A stretch of DNA of 23,365 nucleotides from VMFP01 sp964630025 (lineage in GTDB: Bacteria > Patescibacteriota > Andersenbacteria > UBA10190 > CAIZMI01), in the NCBI GenBank assembly GCA_964630025.1, contig CAZVRG010000017.1, forward strand, positions 1 to 23,365, read 5' to 3'. A model generated the notes under the pieces. That model saw only the letters and a list, made by a program, of their open reading frames with translations, ran no database searches and was not told the origin of the DNA. The stretch's first letter is position 1. The number at the start of each line of letters is the position of its first letter. Shown here in pieces: positions 1 through 6,970 of the stretch. The position numbers and the translations under genes are program-made.

Positions 1-894
1 GATGCGTCTATCGGAAGTGGTACATGGTCGAACCCATCAAACGCCGCCAGCAGCAATGATGCGCGTGCAACGGCGTCGGGCGCAGGAGGATCACAGTATC
101 TCAAAGCAACAAATTTCAGTTTTTCCATTCCAAGTGGAGCAACGATCACTGGTATTGTCGTGCAGGTTGAGCGTGTACGTTCTGTCGACATAACGAACAT
201 GGAAGATAACTCTATTCGCCTTGTACAAGATGGAACGATCGCGGGAAATAACAAAGCAACAAGTACGGTCTGGCCATTTGATCCGGAGAGTACTGCCGCC
301 TACGGCTCCTCCTCGGATCTGTGGGGGCTTTCGTGGACGGCGAGTCAGATCAACAGTGCCGATTTTGGTGTGGTCATTTCTGTAAAACGGACTGATGGCT
401 GTGAGAGTCCTTGTACTGAAGGGGGCGCTGGGATTGATCATGTGACGATCACGGTGTCGTACACCCCCGCGGTCAGCGGCGGTGGCAGTGAAATCCTTTC
501 CTCTTCCGATGCGCTTCTCGACTCTGTCGCGGGTGTGAAACTTCGTGCAGAAGAAGGAAGCGCATTCGGTGTGAGTGGCATCAAGCTGCGCGCGCAGGGA
601 AAAACCGCGCCGCTCTCCGTTCGCGTCCGCAAAGACGGCAGGCGCATCTTCACCCTGCTCGCCAATACGCTGTATACATTCTCCACGCTGCCGCCGGAAT
701 ACGAGCGGGTGGTGCGCGTCACGCTGCGCACGCAGAAGCGTGTGTATACCCTGCGCACCCCGAACGGCCAACACATCTATGCGGTCCCTCTCCGGTTTTC
801 AAAAGCAGGGATATTCCCCTATGCGCTTACCGTCGACTATGGGATCACCACGCGAACCGAATACGGCATGTTTATTGTGAAACCCGTGCGATAG
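1..894 (+). CDS. Surface/adhesin-like beta-sandwich protein, 5' partial
   Basis: The frame is open from the first base, so the start lies upstream; 297 codons are visible, ending in TAG. Residues 1 to about 155 resemble a beta-sandwich module common in phage, surface and metagenomic proteins. Its recognisable pieces are TNFSFSIPSGATITGIVVQV, SSDLWGLSWTASQINSADFG and IDHVTITVSYTP. A Gly/Ser linker follows (about 156-165), then a second region of about 130 residues rich in beta-strand-like alternation (KLRAQGKTAPLSVRVRKDG, ALTVDYGITTRTEYGMFIV). No transmembrane anchor or sortase motif is seen at the C-terminus. An extracellular structural or binding role is inferred; no catalytic motif is visible. 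The first module is recognised with moderate confidence and the C-terminal region is unknown. Confidence 0.7.
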   Translation, partial: DASIGSGTWSNPSNAASSNDARATASGAGGSQYLKATNFSFSIPSGATITGIVVQVERVRSVDITNMEDNSIRLVQDGTIAGNNKATSTVWPFDPESTAAYGSSSDLWGLSWTASQINSADFGVVISVKRTDGCESPCTEGGAGIDHVTITVSYTPAVSGGGSEILSSSDALLDSVAGVKLRAEEGSAFGVSGIKLRAQGKTAPLSVRVRKDGRRIFTLLANTLYTFSTLPPEYERVVRVTLRTQKRVYTLRTPNGQHIYAVPLRFSKAGIFPYALTVDYGITTRTEYGMFIVKPVR

Positions 895-905
895 ACTTCT
901 GTATC

Positions 906-935
906 TTGACGACTTGGTCGCTCTGCGAGTACACA
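906..935 (+). promoter_or_regulatory. Candidate sigma70-type promoter for the gene at 963
   Basis: TTGACG (906-911) is followed after 18 bases by TACACA (930-935), which lies about 27 bases before the ATG at 963. The -35 matches five of six consensus bases. Transcription is inferred only. Confidence 0.45.
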
Positions 936-962
936 GAGGGGATTATTCTTTACCTTCATCAC

Positions 963-1376
963 ATGAAGCTGTATCGCATTCTTGGAGGACTCGGAGCTGT
1001 TGCCGTATTAAGCGCAGGAACCCTCGCCCATGCCGGTGCATTTGGACAGTTGCAGGGACGGGTATGGATTGGTCCCACCTGTCCGGTGCAGACGTATCCG
1101 CCAACGCAAAACTGCGCGGATCGCCCATACGCGGCGACATTGTCCATCACGACGCCGGATGGATCGCGTGAGATTGCCCGCGTTTCGTCCAACAAGCGCG
1201 GCAAGTTTCACATCCGACTTCCGGCAGGAAACTACCGCATCCAGAAATACAGACCAGCAAACGGTGGTGGTCCGACTGTCGGCGATGACTACCCAACTCT
1301 TGATCCGCAGAACTTTACGATCCGAAAAGGGAAAGTCACGCGCATCGAGCTCCACTTCGATTCCGGAGTTCGGTAA
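963..1376 (+). CDS. Secreted carboxypeptidase-regulatory-like domain protein
   Basis: A 137-residue protein. The ATG at 963 is chosen over the more upstream in-frame codon at 906 because it begins a clean signal peptide: MKLYRILGG, a hydrophobic core GAVAVLSAGTL, and a likely cut after AHA. The mature part starts GQLQGRVWIGPTCPVQ and contains a CADRPYAA segment, a Ser-Asn-Lys-Arg-Gly-Lys-Phe turn and LPAGNYRIQ. This is the pattern of small Greek-key beta-sandwich domains of the carboxypeptidase-regulatory type (GxVxxGPTCPV...PYxAxxxVxxxDG...GxFxxxLPPGxY). Two cysteines could form a disulphide. The role is unknown, probably structural on the cell surface. A promoter-like pair lies just upstream and no ribosome site is obvious. 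Confidence 0.75.
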   Translation: MKLYRILGGLGAVAVLSAGTLAHAGAFGQLQGRVWIGPTCPVQTYPPTQNCADRPYAATLSITTPDGSREIARVSSNKRGKFHIRLPAGNYRIQKYRPANGGGPTVGDDYPTLDPQNFTIRKGKVTRIELHFDSGVR

Positions 1377-1380
1377 GAGC

Positions 1381-1413
1381 AAATAAAAGCACCAGTTCGT
1401 GCGAACTGGTGCT
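1381..1413 (-). terminator. Rho-independent terminator for the minus-strand gene 1433-1840
   Basis: A 12-bp perfect stem, AGCACCAGTTCG / CGAACTGGTGCT (1388-1413), has a tight TG loop. Read on the minus strand it is followed by TTTTATTT (1387-1381), so it suits the gene that ends at 1433. The plus-strand gene ending at 1376 meets the same stem but without a T-tract. Confidence 0.8.
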
Positions 1414-1432
1414 GGTATCATGTTGAGCGTCC

Positions 1433-1840
1433 CTACTGTACGGGGGCAGTGCGTCGCATGATCGTGAGAACGCATGATCCCTCGGTGGGATATGGAAAGT
1501 AGAATTCTTCCGTTGCTCCGCCATTCGAGGCATTCGTTGACCTGACGGTTAGCTGACCAACATACTGTTCCACGATATTTTTGAATGCCTTCATACGCTC
1601 GCGCTCCTCGCGGTTGTGGAGGTCGGTTCCGTCAGAGGAGTACCGTGCGTGAAAAGCTAACTGTATTGCCGGCCAACCGTCGCGGAGTCGGTTCACAGCT
1701 TCGGCAACCGCAGCGGAAATGCGCAGCTCGCTTTCGATATGCACCACTCGCACATAGTCATTCTTCTTTTGCGGTACTTGCCCAGTGCTGGAATCTTTCT
1801 CTTCCATTTCCGGGTATCGTTCTGCTCGCTCCTCACTCAT
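1433..1840 (-). CDS. Hypothetical protein, 135 aa
   Basis: Not recognised. The start at 1840 is chosen because AAGGAG lies 9 bases before that ATG on the minus strand; an in-frame ATG at 1876 has no such site. The N-terminus is acidic and low in complexity (SEERAERYPEMEEKDSSTGQ) and looks disordered. Residues from about 27 on (DYVRVVHIESELRISAAVAE, RLRDGWPAIQLAFHARYSS) form a mixed alpha/beta domain, with an extended C-terminus EEFYFPYPTEGSCVLTIMRR. There is no signal peptide or membrane segment, so it is probably cytoplasmic. It diverges from valS over 71 bases and is closed by a strong terminator, so it is likely expressed alone. Confidence 0.7.
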   Translation of the reverse strand: MSEERAERYPEMEEKDSSTGQVPQKKNDYVRVVHIESELRISAAVAEAVNRLRDGWPAIQLAFHARYSSDGTDLHNREERERMKAFKNIVEQYVGQLTVRSTNASNGGATEEFYFPYPTEGSCVLTIMRRTAPVQ

Positions 1841-1856
1841 GATCTGTATCTCCTTC

Positions 1857-1885
1857 TTGAAAGGACAAACACGCACACCTAGGCT
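1857..1885 (+). promoter_or_regulatory. Weak candidate promoter for valS
   Basis: TTGAAA (1857-1862), a 17-base spacer, then TAGGCT (1880-1885), 26 bases before the valS ATG. The -35 and spacing are good but the -10 is poor. Confidence 0.3.
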
Positions 1886-1911
1886 ACGCTGATCAGAGAA
1901 ATCTGTCGATC

Positions 1912-4632
1912 ATGGCCTCCAAACCATACAACCCATCTGATATTGAAGCGAAGGTCTATCGTCGCTGGGAGCGCGCGAAGGCGTTTATGTCTGCCGCAAG
2001 CAAACCCCCCACTTCGCTAAAGCTTCGCGGGGCACGGCGCGGCAAGAAGCCATTCTCGATCGTGATTCCGCCCCCGAACATTACGGGGTCATTGCATATG
2101 GGGCATGCACTCAACAGCACGATGCAGGATGCGCTCATCCGCTATCATCGTATGAAAGGCGACGACACTGTTTGGGTACCCGGCACAGATCATGCGGGCA
2201 TTGCCACGCAGAATGTTGTCGAGCGTATGATCAAGGAAAAAGAGGGGAAAACGCGTCAGGATCTTGGACGCGAAGAGTTCCTGAAGCGCGTGTGGGCGTG
2301 GAAAGAACAGTACGGCGGCGTGATTACGGAACAGCTGCGCATGCTCGGCGCCTCCTGTGATTGGTCACGCGAGCGATTCACGCTCGATGCTGGGTATAGC
2401 CGCGCGGTTCAAGAAGCCTTTCTCCATTACGCGCGGAAAGGACTCATCTATCGCGGCGAGCGCATCGTGAATTGGTGTCCGCGCTGCGCGTCGTCCATTT
2501 CCGATCTGGAAGTGAAGTATGAAGAGCGATCGGGAACATTCTATCGGGTGAAGTATCCTCTCGGACCAGGGGACAGTGTCACGGTTGTAACGACGCGGCC
2601 AGAGACGATGCTCGGAGATGTGGCCGTGGCGGTGCATCCGGATGATGCTCGCTATCAGTCGTTGGTGGGAAAAACGGTGGAGGTCCCCTTGACCGGACGC
2701 GTCGTGCCCGTTATTGCGGACCAAGCCGTTGATCAGAATTTCGGAACTGGCGTGATAAAGGTCACGCCCGCCCATGACCCACTCGACTGGGAAATCGGCG
2801 AGCGGCATGAGTTGAAACCTCTCAATGTCATCGGCGAAGACGGGAAGATGAGGCCACAGGCCGGCTCTCGCTATCAAGGACTCACGGTTGAAGAGGCCCG
2901 CGAAAAGGTCGTTCATGATCTGCGAGAAAAGGGCTTTCTAACGGAAAACGCCATGGAGATGAAGCATCAGGTTCCCTTATGTGATCGGTGCGGTACGGTA
3001 ATTCAGCCGCTCGTGAGCCTGCAGTGGTTTATTCGCATGGAACCGCTTGTGAAACCCGCGGTGCAGGTGTTGGAGCAGCAGTTGATGACGGTGCATCCCG
3101 CGCGGTGGGGGACCGCGCTGCATACGTGGCTGCGCGGCGTCAAAGACTGGTGCATTTCCCGGCAGTTGTGGTGGGGACATCCACTTCCTGTGTGGTACTG
3201 CCAAACGGGAAGCAGGCAACAGGGAACAGGGAACAGGGGACAGGAGAGCGCACACTTTGTTTTCTCTATCTCCAAGCCGAAGAAGTGCCCGGAGTGCGGA
3301 GGAACAGACTTTCTACAGTCGACGGATGTTCTCGACACGTGGTTTTCTTCTGCACTCTGGCCGTTTGCCGTATTCGGCTGGCCAGAAGCAACGGAGGACT
3401 TGAAACGATTTTATCCAACGTCGGTACTCGCAACCGATCGCGGCATTCTCAACCTCTGGGTGGCGCGCATGATTTTTTCCGGACTGGAATTTATGAATCC
3501 GGCAAAGTTTCTTCCCGCGCGCGTCTTCGGATCGCGTTCTCCTGCGAAGCAGATTCCGTTCCGCGACGTCATTATTCATCCCACCGTGTTGAATCTGAAA
3601 GGCCAGCGCATGAGCAAGTCACTCGGCACGGGCGTGGATCCGCTCGATCTGATCTTGGAGTTCGGTGCGGATGCGACGCGCTTCGGTCTGCTCGTGCAGT
3701 CACAGGAAGATCAGCAGGCGCTGCGTTTCGACCCAAACGCCGTACGCACCGGGCGGAACTTCGTGAACAAGCTGTGGAATCTGGGGAAATTTGTGGAACA
3801 GGCAGCAGGACGTCGTCCTACAAGCTACAAGCTACACGCTACAAGCTTCGACGCGTGGATCCTGTCGCGTTTTCACGAAACCCGCGATGCGGTCACGGAT
3901 GCGCTCAACGCATTCCGCTTCGGCGACGCGATGCGCATGCTGCACGATTTTGTCTGGGACGATCTGGCAGATTGGTACGTGGAAGTATCGAAAGTGCCCG
4001 GCATGGCATCCCCCCGCGTCTTGCAGGATGTATTTCGCGATACGCTGCGATTGCTCCATCCGTTTCTTCCTTTTGTGACCGAAGAGCTCTGGAAGACGCA
4101 CGGCGATGGAGAGCTCCTCATTGTTTCCGCATGGCCAGCGCCGCGGCGCGGAAAAGGAACGCGAGTCTCCAAGGGGGTGCTTTCGCAGATTCATCACGTG
4201 CAAGAGATCGTGCGCAAACTGCGCTCGCTGCGAACGCTTCTTGCGCTCCCCACGTCGCATACGCTCCGCATCCATATTCGCGGCACGGGCGTTCTGATCG
4301 AATTCGTTCCGGTGGTGGAATCACTCACGCGAAGCCGTGTTGAAACCAAGGAGGGAGATTGGGCACAACTTCTGAAGAGCGGTGCCACGCAGGTTGATGT
4401 CTCGCGTGACGATCTTGCCAGTGTTGATGTGCATGCGCGCCGCGCTGCGGTAGAGCAGCGGCGCACAGCGCTTCGCCAGCACATCGCAACACTCGAAGCG
4501 CGGCTACAAACGATGAAAGATCGCGCGCCAGAGGATGCAATCCGCGAGACGGAAATCTTGCTTGCTGCAAAACAGGAAGAGCTGCGCGAGAACGAGCAGT
4601 CACTCGACGTGCTTCAGAGTATTGCGGGGTAG
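1912..4632 (+). CDS. valS: Valyl-tRNA synthetase
   Basis: Class I aminoacyl-tRNA synthetase that charges tRNA-Val, 906 residues, close to the usual bacterial length. The catalytic HIGH-type motif is PPNITGSLHMGHALN (HMGH at 62-65) and the KMSKS loop is QRMSKSLG (566-570). The tRNA-binding entry WVPGTDHAGIATQ, the editing-domain motif TTRPETMLGD and a zinc-type CPECGG are present. The C-terminus ends in the ValRS coiled coil (about 850-900, ALRQHIATLEARLQTMKDRA). Three stretches look inserted: a copy of a dispersed palindrome near residue 35, a GGGAACA heptamer tract near 434-445, and a TACAAGC heptamer tract near 636-646. All preserve the frame. The start is the ATG at 1912, with only a weak purine stretch before it. 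Convergent with pilT. Confidence 0.97.
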   Translation: MASKPYNPSDIEAKVYRRWERAKAFMSAASKPPTSLKLRGARRGKKPFSIVIPPPNITGSLHMGHALNSTMQDALIRYHRMKGDDTVWVPGTDHAGIATQNVVERMIKEKEGKTRQDLGREEFLKRVWAWKEQYGGVITEQLRMLGASCDWSRERFTLDAGYSRAVQEAFLHYARKGLIYRGERIVNWCPRCASSISDLEVKYEERSGTFYRVKYPLGPGDSVTVVTTRPETMLGDVAVAVHPDDARYQSLVGKTVEVPLTGRVVPVIADQAVDQNFGTGVIKVTPAHDPLDWEIGERHELKPLNVIGEDGKMRPQAGSRYQGLTVEEAREKVVHDLREKGFLTENAMEMKHQVPLCDRCGTVIQPLVSLQWFIRMEPLVKPAVQVLEQQLMTVHPARWGTALHTWLRGVKDWCISRQLWWGHPLPVWYCQTGSRQQGTGNRGQESAHFVFSISKPKKCPECGGTDFLQSTDVLDTWFSSALWPFAVFGWPEATEDLKRFYPTSVLATDRGILNLWVARMIFSGLEFMNPAKFLPARVFGSRSPAKQIPFRDVIIHPTVLNLKGQRMSKSLGTGVDPLDLILEFGADATRFGLLVQSQEDQQALRFDPNAVRTGRNFVNKLWNLGKFVEQAAGRRPTSYKLHATSFDAWILSRFHETRDAVTDALNAFRFGDAMRMLHDFVWDDLADWYVEVSKVPGMASPRVLQDVFRDTLRLLHPFLPFVTEELWKTHGDGELLIVSAWPAPRRGKGTRVSKGVLSQIHHVQEIVRKLRSLRTLLALPTSHTLRIHIRGTGVLIEFVPVVESLTRSRVETKEGDWAQLLKSGATQVDVSRDDLASVDVHARRAAVEQRRTALRQHIATLEARLQTMKDRAPEDAIRETEILLAAKQEELRENEQSLDVLQSIAG
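2007..2033 (+). repeat. 27-base dispersed hairpin element, copy A, inside valS
   Basis: It begins CCCCACTTCGCTA and ends AGCTTCGCGGGGC. The copy at 5790-5816 matches at 25 of 27 positions. The CCCC/GGGG ends can pair. Here it encodes about nine residues (around KPPTSLKLRG) between the ValRS N-terminal helix and the catalytic entry KKPFSIVIPPPN. Confidence 0.75.
3211..3245 (+). repeat. GGGAACA-type heptanucleotide tandem repeat inside valS
   Basis: About three to four degenerate units of GGGAACA/GGCAACA/GGGGACA. It encodes the low-complexity segment SRQQGTGNRGQ directly after VWYCQTG, where ValRS normally has its first zinc-type Cys pair and a short linker. Confidence 0.7.
3819..3847 (+). repeat. 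TACAAGC heptanucleotide tandem repeat inside valS
   Basis: Four units: TACAAGC, TACAAGC, TACACGC, TACAAGC. They encode about ten residues (TSYKLHATSF) just before FDAWILSRFHE, at the junction of the catalytic core and the anticodon-binding domain. Confidence 0.7.
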
Positions 4633-4633
4633 C

Positions 4634-4680
4634 TTTGTCTTTGCGAGCGAAGGCGGGCCTGCCCGCCGTAGCTTCTGTGT
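4634..4680. repeat. GC-rich palindromic repeat between convergent valS and pilT
   Basis: GGCGGGC CT GCCCGCC (4652-4667) is a 7-bp stem with a 2-base gap, set in a repeat-like context (GCGAGCGAAGG ... GTAGCTTC). It lies between the stop codons of valS (4632) and pilT (4695). It could act as a shared transcription barrier but has no T-tract. Confidence 0.5.
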
Positions 4681-4694
4681 CAGTTGTGCGTAGA

Positions 4695-5756
4695 CTACAA
4701 AACCTCTCCCGTCTCTTCCCGTCGTGCACTCTGGATAGCGAAGGCGGGATCAATAATCCCGTTTGCCGCGAGCTCTTTGAGTGACTGCGCCATGGTACGC
4801 ATGCCGTGCTCTGCGCCGGTTTGAATCACCGAGGGAATCTGCGCGGTTTCTCCTTCACGGATGAGGTTTGCAATTGCGGGCGTATTGATAAGCAGTTCTC
4901 GCGCGGCAACACGTCCGCCGTTCAGGGCGGGCACCAGACGCTGCGACAAGACGGCAAGAAGCACGAGGGAAAGTTGCAGCCGCACCTGTTGCTGCTGGTA
5001 CGGCGGAAACACGTCCACGATGCGATCAATGGTTTGTGCCGCGGAATTCGTATGGAGCGTCGAGAGAACAAGATGTCCGGTTTCTGCAAGGGTGAGCACC
5101 GCAGCGATGGTTTCCAAATCCCGCATCTCGCCGACCAGAATCACATTCGGATCCTGACGCAGCGTGTGTTTCAGCGCTGCGGCGAATGACAGCGTGTCGC
5201 TGCCGAGTTCCCGCTGGCGCACAACGGCTTTCGCGTCGTCATATTGAAATTCGATGGGGTCCTCAATGGTGACAATGTGCGCACGCCGCTCGCGGTTGAT
5301 CGTGTCCATCATAGCGGCGAGCGTGGTGGATTTTCCGTGGCCTGTCGGGCCGGTGACCAGAATGAGTCCCTGGGCTTGCTGCGTCAGCCGATACTCCTTT
5401 TCCCCAAGGCCAAGATCTCCCATGGCGGGAATATGGAGCGGGATCACGCGCGCAACGAGCCCCACGTGTCCTTGTTCCCAATGAATATTCACGCGCAGTC
5501 GATGATATGAGGTCTTGTACGAAAAATCGAGTTCTCGCGTGCGCTCGAAACGGCGTCGCTGGTCGTCGGTCAGTACGGCGGTCACCAATGCTGCAACTAC
5601 TTCTCCCGTCAGTGCGGGGAATGTCGTGACTTCCCGCAATTCCCCATCAATGCGAACGATGGGGGGCTTGTCGGCGATCAGGTGGAGATCGCTCGCACCC
5701 TGCTCTGCGGCATACTCGAAGAGTTGGGGAAGAGTGAGCGCGGATGATGCAGGCAT
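4695..5756 (-). CDS. pilT: PilT-type twitching motility ATPase
   Basis: Type IV pilus retraction ATPase, 353 residues, the normal PilT length. The frame runs open upstream to 6077, through repeat DNA and the N-gap, but the start is put at 5756 (MPASSALTLPQLFEYA) because the conserved N-terminal fold (ASDLHLIADKPPIVRIDGEL) begins right there. Motifs: Walker A GPTGHGKST (136-144, His where Ser is common), Asp box VTIEDPIEF, Walker B NVILVGEMRDLETI (204-217), and His box LVLSTLHTNSA. It acts as a cytoplasmic hexamer at the pilus base. No other pilus gene is in the window. A TACACT promoter box lies upstream on the minus strand. Confidence 0.95.
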   Translation of the reverse strand: MPASSALTLPQLFEYAAEQGASDLHLIADKPPIVRIDGELREVTTFPALTGEVVAALVTAVLTDDQRRRFERTRELDFSYKTSYHRLRVNIHWEQGHVGLVARVIPLHIPAMGDLGLGEKEYRLTQQAQGLILVTGPTGHGKSTTLAAMMDTINRERRAHIVTIEDPIEFQYDDAKAVVRQRELGSDTLSFAAALKHTLRQDPNVILVGEMRDLETIAAVLTLAETGHLVLSTLHTNSAAQTIDRIVDVFPPYQQQQVRLQLSLVLLAVLSQRLVPALNGGRVAARELLINTPAIANLIREGETAQIPSVIQTGAEHGMRTMAQSLKELAANGIIDPAFAIQSARREETGEVL

Positions 5757-5783
5757 GGATGTCTGTTGGTGTGTTGCTCTTGT

Positions 5784-5789
5784 AGTGTA
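5784..5789 (-). promoter_or_regulatory. Putative -10 box (TACACT) for pilT
   Basis: On the minus strand GGGGTACACTACA occurs 27 bases before the pilT ATG. The same string occurs at 14731-14742 before another gene. No good -35 is visible; the hairpin repeat 5790-5816 occupies its place. Confidence 0.35.
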
Positions 5790-5827
5790 CCCCACTTCGC
5801 TACAGCTTCGTGGGGCAGGCCCCACTT
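5790..5827. repeat. 27-base dispersed hairpin element, copy B, with an adjoining hairpin
   Basis: 5790-5816 matches the valS copy at 25 of 27 positions. Here CCCCAC can pair with GTGGGG. It continues into GTGGGGC AG GCCCCAC, a second 7-bp stem that shares the same arm, so alternative structures are possible. It sits in the pilT-hsp20 divergent promoter region. Confidence 0.75.
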
Positions 5828-5885
5828 CCCCCCGATCCGGTCGGGTGTCTTGACGCTTCGGCACCCTCTTTCCCGCCCGGTGCCG

Positions 5886-5894
5886 TGGTACACT
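5886..5894 (+). promoter_or_regulatory. Putative extended -10 promoter of hsp20
   Basis: TGGTACACT fits the extended -10 pattern TGnTAnnnT, 16 bases before the ATG at 5911. The identical nonamer precedes the arginine decarboxylase gene (12494-12502). No matching -35 at 17 bases. Confidence 0.45.
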
Positions 5895-5910
5895 GTGGAC
5901 AACGAAGCAT

Positions 5911-6349
5911 ATGGCTGACCGACGATNNNNNNNNNNAGGACATGGTGGAAACGCCCACAGCGGAGATTCCCGTTCGTGAAGGGGAGCCAACCGCCATGCC
6001 TCTTTCCGCAGAGGAGCACGAAGGCCAGCTGACGGTGGATGTGTATCAAACACCGGAAACCATTGTCGTGAAGTCAACGATCGCGGGCGTAAAGCCGGAG
6101 GATCTGGACGTCTCGATCACAAACGACATGGTCACGGTGCGCGGCACGCGCCGCCATGAGGAAGAGGTGCGCGAGGAAGATTATTTCTACCGCGAGTGTT
6201 ACTGGGGAAGCTTCTCGCGCTCGATCATCCTCCCGGTGGACATTGTTGCAGAGAAAGCGGATGCGAGCCTGAAAGACGGGATTCTCACGATTCGGATTCC
6301 AAAGGCGGACGCACTCGTCACAAAGCGCGTAAAGGTGCGAGGCTTCTAA
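5911..6349 (+). CDS. Hsp20/alpha-crystallin small heat-shock protein, interrupted by a sequencing gap
   Basis: ATP-independent holdase chaperone. After the gap the frame reads QLTVDVYQTPETIVVKSTIA, KPEDLDVSITNDMVTVRG, then YRECYWGSFSRSIILPVDI and DGILTIRIPKA. This is a complete alpha-crystallin domain with the conserved G-x-L motif (DGILTIRIPK) and the C-terminal KRVKVRGF. The N-run at 5927-5936 splits the N-terminal arm. The ATG at 5911 (MADRR) is the likely start but is in a different frame from the domain as drawn, which a gap of unknown true length explains. If it is not the start, the ATG at 5942 is. The gene is divergent from pilT; no CIRCE-like repeat is seen. Confidence 0.9.
5927..5936. 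other. Scaffold gap (10 N)
   Basis: A run of ten N inside the N-terminal part of the hsp20 gene. The true length is unknown, so frames on either side need not agree. Confidence 0.95.
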
Positions 6350-6359
6350 CAGAAGCCGA

Positions 6360-6428
6360 GCATCCTGAGTCACGCCCCGGGCGGGAGGAAGGATCTCCGC
6401 GTTGAGATTCTTCGCTTCGCTCAGAATG
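6360..6428. repeat. Dispersed SEAKNL/FASLRMT-type palindromic repeat
   Basis: The ends CATCCTGAG (6360-6368) and CTCAGAATG can pair with one G-T pair. Internal GGATCT and AGATTC arms add a second pairing. The core TTCTTCGCTTCGCTCAGAATG belongs to a short repeat type seen in many bacterial genomes, whose chance translations read FASLRMT or SEAKNL. It ends directly at the start codon of the following gene. A related copy lies at 11993-12022. Confidence 0.7.
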
Positions 6429-6430
6429 AC

Positions 6431-6970
6431 ATGGGTGTACTTTTCCTTTTCCTTGTTCTCGCCGCGCTTCTCCTCACCGCCTACGCTGCCTGGCGGGGAG
6501 CGCCATGGGTGCCGACACCGCAGCGAGCGATTGAGGCGGGATTCAATGCCGTCGCCCTTACTGCGCGCGATGTCGTTATTGACTGCGGCGCGGGTGATGG
6601 GCGCGTGCTGATCGCTGCCGCGCGGCGTGGCGCGCGTGCAATCGGCTACGAACTTTCTCCCATCCTTTGGCTTGTTGCCTGGCTGCGCACCCGTCTCCAT
6701 CCCGCAGGCTCTGGCGCGCGGCCGCGCGTGATTCTTGCAGATGGTTTCCGCGCGGATCTCTCTTCCGCCACGGTGCTGTTTGCCTTTCTTCGTCCGCCCA
6801 CCACTCCCCGTCTTGCCGCGGTGCTTGCGCGTCGCGTCAGTGATATGCCGATCCGCGTGCTCTCGTACGCATTTCCTCTGCCCCGCATGCGCCCTGATGC
6901 GATCTTGCGTGTTCCGGGCTGTGCGCCATTGTATCGGTATACAATTACTCCCAGTACTCCAAATGCCTGA
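6431..6970 (+). CDS. Membrane-anchored FAM173-like class I SAM methyltransferase
   Basis: A 179-residue protein. An N-terminal membrane segment (about 2-20, GVLFLFLVLAALLLTAYAA) is followed by APWVPTP, then motif I VVIDCGAGDGRVLIAAA (48-64) and an acidic strand-2 end GYELSP (72-77) for the ribose of S-adenosylmethionine. A membrane helix, a VPTP turn and D-x-G-x-GDGR in this order are typical of the FAM173/ATP-synthase-c-lysine methyltransferase group, so protein lysine methylation at the membrane is a fair guess; the substrate is unknown. The C-terminal half is short and rich in Arg/Pro. The stop TGA (6968-6970) overlaps the murA start, so the two are probably translationally coupled. The start abuts a palindromic repeat. 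Confidence 0.75.
   Translation: MGVLFLFLVLAALLLTAYAAWRGAPWVPTPQRAIEAGFNAVALTARDVVIDCGAGDGRVLIAAARRGARAIGYELSPILWLVAWLRTRLHPAGSGARPRVILADGFRADLSSATVLFAFLRPPTTPRLAAVLARRVSDMPIRVLSYAFPLPRMRPDAILRVPGCAPLYRYTITPSTPNA

Noticed and set aside
3211..3847. valS heptamer tracts as a CRISPR array
   Set aside because: Units are 7 bases in direct tandem with no spacers.
2988..4343. Open frame of 451 codons on the plus strand inside valS
   Set aside because: It overlaps the clear ValRS coding frame and gives an Arg/Ala-rich product with no motifs; a shadow of GC-rich codon usage.
4695..6077. Long N-terminal extension of PilT up to 6077
   Set aside because: It passes through the N-gap, the hsp20 gene in antisense and a palindromic repeat; the family N-terminus begins at 5756.
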